A DNA stretch of 64,000 nt, from NCBI GenBank assembly GCA_030581615.1, contig JAKTTT010000051.1:62001-126000 (forward strand). The letters are read 5' to 3'. Shown in pieces: positions 56,129 to 64,000 of this stretch. The notes under the pieces were generated by a model. It worked only from the letters and a program-made list of their open reading frames with translations, had not been told where the DNA came from and did not search any database. Positions within the stretch are counted from its first letter, which is position 1. Each line of letters begins with the position of its first letter. The translations under genes were made by a program, and so were the position numbers. The stretch is from Alloascoidea africana. Taxonomy: Eukaryota > Ascomycota > Alloascoideomycetes > Alloascoideales > Alloascoideaceae.

Positions 56129-57768
56129 TTAAAAAAAGTCGTCTAGATCTCCGCCATCCTGGAGTTCACTCATTAATCTAAAATAAAAGGTTAGCGAGCA
56201 AGTAAATCAACGGATGAGGTAAGAATACTTACAGCATTTCTTTCTCCCTAGACTCTTCATCGTTCCCCATGTCCACACGGTTGGTGCTCATAGGGTATCT
56301 CATAGCTTTCACACTATCATCGTGCAAACCAATACAAAACTGAATACGCTGGTGGAACGTAGATTGTGGTTCAGTGGTCGAATAAACGTCCAAAATCTCT
56401 TTGCTCTGCATATAGCCCTTCTCATGATTCAGCGATGCCTCAATGACACCATCAGCGATCGCCTTTGCTACAATATACTCAGCTGATTCTTCGCTTTCCA
56501 GTTGAAGCTTGAGGCAAATATCCTTCAACGAGATTCTGGAATAGGTCAAACTCATAACACGTATGCCTGTCTTTATGACGTTTTGTCTAAGACGGAGAAC
56601 CAAGCTGTACGTGTCGTCTTTCTTGAGAGCACTACTATGCTTTGCAATAGTTTGAGAAAAAAGGTTTAAATCGCCAACACGGACAGCTCTTGTCACAGCC
56701 ATATATGGAACAAGGCTCTTCTCCAAAAGTGGCTGCCTGAACACTGACAACACGGGTATATCACCCATTAACAATTCAATAACAATGTTTAGCTTATGGG
56801 CAGCTTGAAGAAACCCAGCAGTAAGCTTTGTCTGCGGAGCCTTTCGAATTGCCGCTGTGCAACACTCATGAGCTGTAGAGTAGTCCAACTGGATTGAATG
56901 GATCTTTGCAAGGTAGTAAAAATATCGGGCAGCAAGAGCGTTTCCTGCTTCCTCGGGGAAAGAAGCTTTGGATACCAAATTTGCAGCCTGGGCATAGTCC
57001 GAAGAAGCAATGTAATTTCTCAATAGCAAGGTGATCAACGAAGCCTGTGTTTCTGTATTGTGCTTCAATGTTGCAGTTCTAAGAGCAATAAGCAAAGGAG
57101 GTCTGATTAAGGGCAACTGGTTCGTCAATTCGTAGCTTCGAGCAATGTAAAACCAAAGTTTCGCATTGATGAAATCCAATGTGCCTCTGTTATACAGCTT
57201 TGTCCTTTCAATGGCCTTGCTCGAAAACTTTACAGCTTGATCCAACTCTTTGGAATCCAGCAAGAAGATCTGGATTAAAAGGTGGACATAAATGTCGACT
57301 TCGGGAAGCAAATGTTTCGACTCTTCATCATCAATGTCCATTCTCAATTCCTAGATTCATTCAATAGCCAGTCAGAACGAGTTCTTAGACAAACTAAACA
57401 CAAAATGGACTTACGGGTACTGCTCCAATGAAAGATATAAGGTACGATTTAGCATCATCATTGTCTTCATAAGTTGAGTTGATAATACTTGACAGATTGT
57501 CCTTATTGAGACGCCTTCGAAGAGAAACAAGCTCTCTAAATATCTTTAATATAAATCGAACATCATAATTCGCGGCTCCTTTCTCCAAAAGAGAAAAGTG
57601 TTGTTGAATGTCTATTCCAAGAGGTTAGCTATCGCTTGTTGTCAATCAGAAGCAATAATAAAGACGCCTATATGTACCTTCAATTACCAGCAAGTCAGAC
57701 TCTCTGGCGTTATCTTTATTCACTTCAACACTGTTATCGGATCCGGTCACCGAAGATTCAACCGTCAT
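56129..57768 (-). CDS. RPN3: 26S proteasome lid subunit Rpn3 (PSMD3)
   Basis: Non-ATPase lid subunit with a TPR-like region and a C-terminal PCI domain. 484 residues (S. cerevisiae 523). Four exons: 57678-57768, 57415-57611, 56233-57350 and 56129-56177, with introns of 66, 64 and 55 bp. Landmarks are INAKLWFYIARSYEL, AARYFYYLAKIHSIQLDYST, ELLMGDIPVLSVFRQPLLEK, KDDTYSLVLRLRQNVIKTGI and ISLKDICLKLQLESEESAEY (PCI). The second junction gives AVPELRMD, matching AELRNS in yeast; the last exon adds LMSELQDGGDLDDFF, the expected acidic tail. Intron 1 has an unusual GTACAT donor but is the only one that keeps frame. A PACE-like site lies upstream. S. cerevisiae RPN3 has no intron. Confidence 0.95.
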
Positions 57769-57818
57769 AATGTATCAATTAGCTGGTGGTGATAGAGGTT
57801 GGCCTATTCCTTGGGAGG

Positions 57819-57827
57819 TTCGCCACC
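57819..57827 (-). promoter_or_regulatory. PACE-like Rpn4 site upstream of RPN3
   Basis: GGTGGCGAA on the transcribed strand, 51 bp before the start codon. It differs by one base from the proteasome-associated control element GGTGGCAAA bound by Rpn4. Position and neighbour fit a conserved proteasome regulon; binding is inference. Confidence 0.5.
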
Positions 57828-57961
57828 TTTTGAAAATCTACACCCATACACCCGTTTTGGTGTTGGCAAAGAAGTACTTCCAGATCTGATGAAAAACGGA
57901 GAAAGGAAAAAATATAATTTTCTTAGTATTTTCCAAATCAATTCATTCTAATGCTATAAAA

Positions 57962-60419
57962 CTATGCAAGAACCTCTAACAAAACATTGATAAGCGTTGC
58001 TATACCCCAGACTCCAATGATGACCGTCCCAATCCAGGCGGTGATATTCCATTTTGCGAAAGGAACCAGAGCCAAGAGCAAGAATACCATAATATACAGC
58101 GCTATACTCACAACCACGAGAGTCCTGGGGAAGTCCAAAATGTACGCGCCATTTTCGATGAAAAGAGAGTCTTCTCTTGTTAAGTTGCTGCCGGTCAGAT
58201 TTAGTAGACCGCTCATACTGATTCCCACCAGAATGTTCAGTATTGGACCTCCGAAACAGGCACTCAATGCCATCATTGGGAATCCCATTCTAGATATCGT
58301 AATGTTTGAAATTAGATCTCCAACTGAATTTCCAAAGGCAAAGATAGTGACTCCAAGTATAGCATCGCTGATATTTAGTATTATACCAAATGCCTTGAGG
58401 ATTCCCACAACTTCGTTCGCCAGAAATGAGATCCATATTATGCTGGAAACGAATCCGACAAGGCTGATCAAGAACATTGGGATGTACTGAGTCAGTTTTG
58501 AAAACGTCAGAATGTTCAAGAGCATAAGCAGCGAAATTGAAACCAAAAGTGCGAGAAATAAGGGATACAAAAGTCCGTCATCTATTTTTTTTTTGGAATT
58601 GTTAGTGAGAAACAAACAAGGATTTATCATAGATAAACTTACCAAAGAGCAAAAATGTCAAAATCAATGGAGAAGCAAAGGCTTGAATTGCATCAAGCTG
58701 TCTCGAGGTTCGATTAGGTTCCTCGGACGTTTTTCCTTCATACCCATATTCTCTGACGGGTATTGATATTCGTAAGAGAAAAACAGTCGGTAATGATATT
58801 GCTGCAACAATTTTGTTTACTAGAGTTTTGTTTTCAAAATCGGTAAATGCAGGAAACAGAACAGCTCTCAATTCTTCAGTCCTTTTGGAACGAGCCTTGA
58901 GAGACTGCCAGATGCGATGTAACCTATCCCTTTCATTTCCACTTCCGTCTCCATTTTCAGAAAGTAATTGATTACTGCTGGTTTCCGAATCAGGGTCTAC
59001 ATTTGATTCATGTGTCGGAGGCTCTTGATTCCCGCCAACTAGTGGTGATCCTATTCGTAATCTTGATGAATCGTCTGATTCAATGCTATCTCTGAACCTT
59101 GAAGAATCCAGGCTTGTGCTTCTACTATGGATACCAATGTTTTGTAAAGAGATTGGAACATGGGACAAAATAGCCTCTTGCTTTAAATTTTTCAAAACTG
59201 ATTGGAATTCAAGAGCTCCAAGAATCGAGGGTCTCACAGCCATTCGTCCTTCCGTCCCCGTTCCAGCTCCCACCGCTGCTGCTCGCGACCCAGCAGTTGT
59301 ATTTGATAGTCTCATTATATGTGTGAGACCTCTATAGTACTGTTGCTCATCCAGGCCATTATCCGAACCATCACCGCTGTCGTTCTGTTCTAAATCATGC
59401 AATCCACTTATATCAATGCCTCTAGCGAGCAGTGGATTATCCTCAATCTCATCATCCTCGCCAATAGTCGCTTCATCTCCAGCCTCTGTGTAAAACTCTC
59501 TTGCTCGTATGTCTATAAGATACTGCTTTCTTCTCGTCTTTCTAAACCAATGCCAGCAGACGACAAATACCACGTAGATGGCATACACCACCAATAGCAC
59601 AATGCACTGCCAAATACGGAGTCTCCCGCTTATGCTGATAGCAAGCAGCAATCCCAGCGAAACGGAGAAAAAAACAAGATCCCTGATGAAAGAGTATCTA
59701 GCCACTTTGAACGGTCTCGCGATCGCCATGGAGCCAACCACAACGCCCATGATGAAAAGCGCGGCTCCAAAGAGCTCCCCAATGGCAAGAGACCCACTAC
59801 CGATCTTCATTGCAGAATATGTGCTGAAAATGTCTGGAGACCCATTGCCAAATGCCAATAACGTCACGCCCGCAAGACTTTCGGACAATCTGAGAAACTT
59901 GGATAGGGTACTGAGATTTGGACATAGAAAGTCGGAAGCGGCCGTGCCAATTGTTACAAATAGAATCACAAGGTATAGAGCCATCAGCGTCAGGAGCAAA
60001 GGCCGGAATAGGAACCCTGAGGCGTGGCAATAGTAGGCCGAAAGGTAGTTGAATATGCCCATGCTCTCCTCTTTACAGTTCTCCTTCACAAAGAGACACT
60101 TGTCCTGTGCCCTATTTGTATTCTCGCATTTCGCGTCGATTTCAGGAATAGGAGTTGGCGTTGTTGAAAGATCTGATCCTTTTATGTTGCTGATTCCATC
60201 ATTTGTTCCAGGCAAAGCCAGCGAGAGTGAATAACCATGCTCACTTCTTTTTGTGTAAACTGACTGAACATGACCTCCTTGGGAAAAGCCATGGGCAATG
60301 CCGTAAAGGGCCAGAGGCAGGATTAGTACCAGTGCGATGGCAGCTGCTGTTGCCATTACCGGCCGGTGGAAAAAAGCAGTCCTCTGTCTCTTAAGACCCC
60401 ACCATCGAGTGCAGTTCAT
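57962..60419 (-). CDS. Cation/calcium exchanger, YDL206W/NCLX type
   Basis: 798-residue member of the Ca2+:cation antiporter superfamily. Two exchanger halves of about five spans each flank a long hydrophilic, acidic and Ser-rich loop (about 300-520). Alpha-1 repeat: AFGNGSPDIFSTYSAMKIGS. Alpha-2 repeat: FGNSVGDLISNITISRMGFP, with the Asn/Asp pattern of the NCLX/NCKX branch. Exons are 58643-60419 and 57962-58581. The 61-bp intron (GTAAGT, branch ACTAAC, ATAG) joins LTFLLF to DDGLLYPLF within a membrane span of the second half; without it that half would be lost. Likely moves Ca2+ across an internal membrane in exchange for H+ or Na+. The first span follows a basic N-terminus. Tandem with RPN3, 193 bp apart. 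Confidence 0.9.
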
Positions 60420-60811
60420 TACTAAAACAGCACAAAGAAAAAATAAACAAATAAAAAGTGGATAATGTTACAAATATCAAGACACTAGGTTGCAGGTGAA
60501 TCAGTGTTGAACCGTTGTTGTTATTAAGGTAAACTCTATAGTGTGTGCTATGAACTGTTTTTTGTTAAAATGATATCTCCCTGTCTTCCCACCACCAGAA
60601 ATCCACAATCGCCTTCACCATCTCCAACTACCACCACCACCACCACCAATGCCAATCCCGCAGTCTCACTACCCAATGCTCTCCAACCCCGGACGCTGCG
60701 GCCAACTAAACTAAAACCTCCGTATAGGTTTCGGATTCAGATTCGGATTTGTTGAAAGTCCTACTACGCAGTCCCAAACGGTTTCTCACACAATCATGAT
60801 GGAAAAGAGAC
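60420..60811. other. Intergenic with (CCA)n run
   Basis: 392 bp between the exchanger start and the ADO1 stop. Holds a CCA/ACC microsatellite near 60629-60649. A plus-strand frame over it (Thr/Pro-rich, about 62 codons from 60570) is judged a by-product of the repeat. Confidence 0.5.
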
Positions 60812-62003
60812 TTAGGCCTCTTCCCCGTAGACCTTTTTGGGATAAGGGTAAGCGGGTCCACTCAGCTTGATGGACTCGGCTGCTAGCCATTGGCCTCGCT
60901 TGACACACTCAGCAATGGGCTCCTCTAGGACAAGTCCGGATAAGAATCCACCGGCAAAGGCGTCACCTGCTCCATTTGTGTCCACAAGAGCGCTCTTAGG
61001 CAGCTCAACAACTGGGAATTGCTCCACAGTAAGCTCATCTGTCTCATGCTTGTAAGTAACAATGATCGTCTCGTGGATTCCCTGGGTGAAAACGACGATT
61101 CTTGGTCGCTTTGTGTTTGCCTTGGGCAACTTGGCGATCGCCTTTGCAGTCTCAAGAACAGAAGCACCTTCCAGTCCATGGGACTTTGCGTAGGCCTCAG
61201 CCTCGGCTTCGTTGCCGATCAAGTAATCCCAGTAAGGAGCAGAGGCGTCCATTGGCTCTTTGAAAAACTCTGACAAAAAAGGAGCAGACAAATTCATTGA
61301 AAAGATCTTGTTTGTCTCAGCAGCATGTTCAGCCAAAGCCTGAATAGCAGGAGGGCAAACGGTCAAGTGGAAGCCACCAACATAAAAGACCTTGGCATTC
61401 TCAACAAACTTCCAGTTCTCGGGTTGTTTAAGATGGTCTACTTTGTAGTGATTTGCCGCAGCAAGATCTGTGACCAGGGATCGGTGAATGTCATAGATCA
61501 AAGCAGCACATTTACCAGTTGGAATGTCATCATGGACCATATACTGGGATCTGACTCCTTCAAATTCATTGGCCTTGAGCAACTGCTCCGAGTACTGGTC
61601 CTTGCCGACAGAACCAAAGTAGATTACAGAGTCAGCAGGGAGGAGGTATTGAGCGCCTCTTGCGGAGTTCTGAGCAGCTCCTCCAGCAAGTAGTTTGACA
61701 CCGTCGATTTTGACGACCTCTTCAAAGATTGGAAGATGCTTTTCCTCGGCAAGAATGGCATCGTTCTCCTTGAGATCGTATTTAGCCAAATACTCTTGAT
61801 CTCTACATATACGTTAGTACCCTATTAGATAGTAGAAAGATTGAAGTACTTACACGTCGGCCTGTAGGTCTATTACAGATCATCCAATTTGCGGAAGTTA
61901 GCATTTCATGTTGTCAAGATCAGCATTGCGTGGGAAGCAAGAACAAGAGAATGCAGGGCATACCAAGTAGAGGGTTTCCAAGACACACTAAAGGGTAAGA
62001 CAT
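60812..62003 (-). CDS. ADO1: Adenosine kinase
   Basis: Phosphorylates adenosine to AMP, recycling the nucleoside released by the S-adenosylmethionine cycle. 348 residues (S. cerevisiae 340). PfkB-family motifs: GGAAQNSARGAQY near residue 60, YFGSVGKDQYSEQL, TGKCAALI and the catalytic NGAGDAFAGGF near 295. Three exons: 61964-62003 (MSYPLVCLGNPLL), a 16-nt microexon at 61854-61869, and 60812-61802. The introns are 94 bp (GTATGC, branch GCTAAC, TAG) and 51 bp (GTAAGT, branch TACTAAC, TAG). Joined, they give LGNPLLDLQADVDQEYLAKY, which matches yeast LGNPLLDFQADVTAEYLAKY residue for residue around the joins. The S. cerevisiae gene is intronless. Confidence 0.96.
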
Positions 62004-62531
62004 TGTTCGGAGCTAAAACTGAAACTGAAATTGAAGCTGGGAGAAACGGGATCGACGAGAGCGTGGAGTCAAGTTGAGTAGGAAAGAAGTTTTGTAAGCT
62101 TTTGCGAATTTGGCACCGTTTTTTTGCACCTGCTTTTTGTTTTTGTCCCGGCACTTTTTCTGAGGACTGGGAGCACAAATAGTTACCCTGCCACAACTCT
62201 GCAGTTTTGGGTCTGCTGGATGAAACCCAAAAAAAGATAGTGGGTGCGAGTCCCGGGAAATTGCTTCGGACCTTTGAGAAATTAGCTTGGACAGACCAGG
62301 AGAGTAAAGAGTAGACGTTTATGTGAAATCGGCGATATGGCTAAACTGGAATATGCCATTCTCTTCTATTTAGATCGGGGGCAGTACTAAATTGTAGTGC
62401 CAGGGGACCAGGAGAAGGATCACTCTATCATCTCATCATAATACTTCTCAACATTGGTGAATTATTATGTTTGCACAAGGGTATCCTTTCCCATTCCTTT
62501 TCTCTCTCATTATTCCCACTTGTTCCTCATC
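62004..62531. promoter_or_regulatory. Divergent promoter of ADO1 and the TLC-domain gene
   Basis: 528 bp shared by two divergent genes. It includes a CCCGGG at about 62253 and pyrimidine-rich leader sequence before the TLC gene. No gene is seen. Confidence 0.45.
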
Positions 62532-63491
62532 ATGCCCTTTGAAGACCCATTACTGTCACTGAGGCCCTTTCCTGAGACCCCCAAGTCTGCATTCGAGGCC
62601 CATTGGCACGAGGTTCTCCTCAGTTTCATCTTCTACGAGTTCATCTATCGTATTTCAAAGTTTTTCTCTCCACGCCTTGTGAAAAGTTACAATGGGCTCT
62701 CAGCAAGGACAAAGATAAACTTTGATATTCACTCTGTTTCCAGTGTCCAATGCTTGCTGATTCTTATCGGTGTGATACCTCTGTTTTGGGATAGAGATCT
62801 GGCGATGGATCATCTCTATGGATATACGCCGTACGCAGGCTTCATCACCTCTTGCGCCTGTGGTTATTTCCTCTGGGACTCTTATATCTGTGTCCGTTAC
62901 TATAACATGTTTGGTCCCGGATTTCTGATGCACGGTCTTGTCTCGCTCTTTGTCTTTGGTCAGAGCTTTAGGCCCTATTTGCTCCACTATCTACCTACTT
63001 TTCTGCTATTTGAGGCCTCTACTCCGTTTGTGAATGTGAATTGGCTCGCCTCTCACCTGCCTTCCGGAACAATCCCAACAAAAATCGTTATTATTAATGG
63101 CATATTTCTGTTGGTGACTTTTTTCTCCGTACGTATCGTATGGGGGTTTTACTCAATGGGCTGCGTTCTCTACGATGTTTACCTCGGATATCTCTCGAAT
63201 CCAGAAAGGTTGCCCGTGATGGTAACGACAATAGTGGTCGCAGCAAACGTTTCTCTCAACTGTCTCAATCTGTTTTGGTTTAAGAAGATGCTGCATATAG
63301 CGAAAAAACAGATTTCGGGGTTAAACCCTCCTCCTGTCCCCGTGGATGCAAATGCAAAGCCAAAGGAAGACGTTATCGAGCAAGTCGTTCAGGAAACGGA
63401 ACATTATGATGTCATGAGTGAGAAGGCTAAAGAGTTGTTACAGGAGACTGTGGGAAATAATATCAGACAGAGGATCTACACCGAGGAATAG
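62532..63491 (+). CDS. TLC-domain membrane protein, YPR114W type
   Basis: 319 residues with a TLC (TRAM-LAG1-CLN8) domain, six or more hydrophobic spans. Seen: HEVLLSFIFYEFIYRI, the conserved INFDIHSVSSVQCLL, GYFLWDSYICVRYYNMFGP, the FGPGFLMHG loop with its His, and FEASTPFVNVNWL near residue 180. The pattern fits YPR114W and animal TMEM56/TLCD4, lipid-related proteins of the endoplasmic reticulum whose activity is not established. The frame is open upstream, but the ATG at 62532 (MPFEDPLLSLRPFPETPKS) is the first and fits family length. A charged C-terminal tail of about 55 residues follows the last span. Confidence 0.9.
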   Translation: MPFEDPLLSLRPFPETPKSAFEAHWHEVLLSFIFYEFIYRISKFFSPRLVKSYNGLSARTKINFDIHSVSSVQCLLILIGVIPLFWDRDLAMDHLYGYTPYAGFITSCACGYFLWDSYICVRYYNMFGPGFLMHGLVSLFVFGQSFRPYLLHYLPTFLLFEASTPFVNVNWLASHLPSGTIPTKIVIINGIFLLVTFFSVRIVWGFYSMGCVLYDVYLGYLSNPERLPVMVTTIVVAANVSLNCLNLFWFKKMLHIAKKQISGLNPPPVPVDANAKPKEDVIEQVVQETEHYDVMSEKAKELLQETVGNNIRQRIYTEE

Positions 63492-63767
63492 AGACCAGGA
63501 AATTTTCCTTTTTTTTTTATAACGAGATAAATAAACATTCACTCACCATAAAGAGTAGAGCATATACCAAAGAAACATAAAAAAAAAAAGAAGAAAAAAG
63601 AGAGAATATAAATTAACGTTCGTCATCATTTGCTTTATTTGTGTATTTGCTTTTGTTTTTTTTGATTCTTTCCTGTTGTTACACTTAAATACCATCTTCA
63701 AAGGCAAAAAAAAAAGAAGGGAGCCTACATAACAAAAGTCGACAAGTTGACCTGTTGCAACTAAAAA

Positions 63768-64000
63768 TTAACCGATTTTCGCCAAGAGCATTGCCAGGTT
63801 CAAACTTTCACGGTCGTACCGTGGCATCATTCCCAAGCATACAGCTTTTTCCAGTAGTATCGGGAACAGAATGCTCTCATCAAACGCCTCAAGCCCCCCG
63901 TTCTGTTCCAAAATTCGCTGGACATTGACTGCATTTATAAAGCCTGGGAACTTGTCATCGTCATCGACTTTGCCCTGCCATTTGGAAGAGCTCACGGAGA
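63768..64000 (-). CDS. C-terminal end of an unknown protein, cut by window edge
   Basis: An open frame reaches the right edge and ends at TAA in 63768-63770. The last 77 residues are visible: an acidic patch (KVDDDDKFPGF), then helical sequence with ILFPILLEKAVCLGMMPRYD and the end LNLAMLLAKIG. Composition is that of a real gene, but I cannot name the family from this part. It is convergent with the TLC-domain gene; the 276 bp between them contain several A and T runs. Confidence 0.7.
   Translation of the reverse strand, partial: SVSSSKWQGKVDDDDKFPGFINAVNVQRILEQNGGLEAFDESILFPILLEKAVCLGMMPRYDRESLNLAMLLAKIG

Noticed and set aside
60543-60755. Pro/Thr-rich frame upstream of the exchanger
   Set aside because: It is built on a CCA microsatellite, has no conserved segment and lies in a probable promoter.
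1-64000. CRISPR arrays, plasmid or viral origins, rRNA and snRNA genes
   Set aside because: No regular spacer repeats and no 5S, U1, U2, U5 or U6 signature was seen on either strand.

Overview
The window comes from the nuclear genome of a budding yeast (Saccharomycotina). Almost every gene can be matched to a Saccharomyces cerevisiae protein: AVT1, STT4, TDA3, UGO1, TOM1, ARD1, BEM1, MCM1, RPN3, ADO1, YJR096W, YPR114W and YDL206W. CTG reads as leucine at conserved positions (for example in the HECT domain of TOM1), so this is not a CUG-Ser or CUG-Ala yeast. Base composition looks near 40% GC. Unlike S. cerevisiae, 11 of about 20 protein genes carry introns; I place 16 in all, 51-94 bp long, with GTAAG/GTATG donors and CTAAC-type branch sites. 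A Pichiales yeast such as Komagataella would fit, but the species is a guess.

Layout. 0-11 kb: 3' part of the vacuolar amino-acid transporter AVT1, a short-chain dehydrogenase, the phosphatidylinositol 4-kinase STT4 and a zinc alcohol dehydrogenase. 11.3-14.7 kb: tRNA-His with LTR-retroelement relics upstream. 14.7-22.5 kb: three minus-strand genes (TDA3, UGO1, a coiled-coil protein). 23.8-35.2 kb: the giant HECT ubiquitin ligase TOM1 and the NatA acetyltransferase ARD1. 36-43.8 kb: a HAD phosphatase, a secreted M20 peptidase and two aldo-keto reductases. 43.9-50 kb: BEM1, an unknown membrane protein and MCM1. 50-56 kb: a gene-poor stretch with only initiator tRNA-Met and more LTR relics. 56-64 kb: RPN3, a cation/calcium exchanger, ADO1, a TLC-domain protein and the tail of an unknown gene.

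The genes are ordinary housekeeping loci and do not form a cluster or a single system. No CRISPR array, intact transposon, prophage-like element or clearly novel multi-gene system was seen. The points most worth a second look are a 16-nt microexon in ADO1, LTR relics lying 0.6-1.1 kb upstream of both tRNA genes, two alternative in-frame start/splice choices for STT4, a 70% GC patch between an aldo-keto reductase and BEM1, a Rpn4/PACE-like site before RPN3, and fragments of decayed coding sequence in several of the long intergenic regions.
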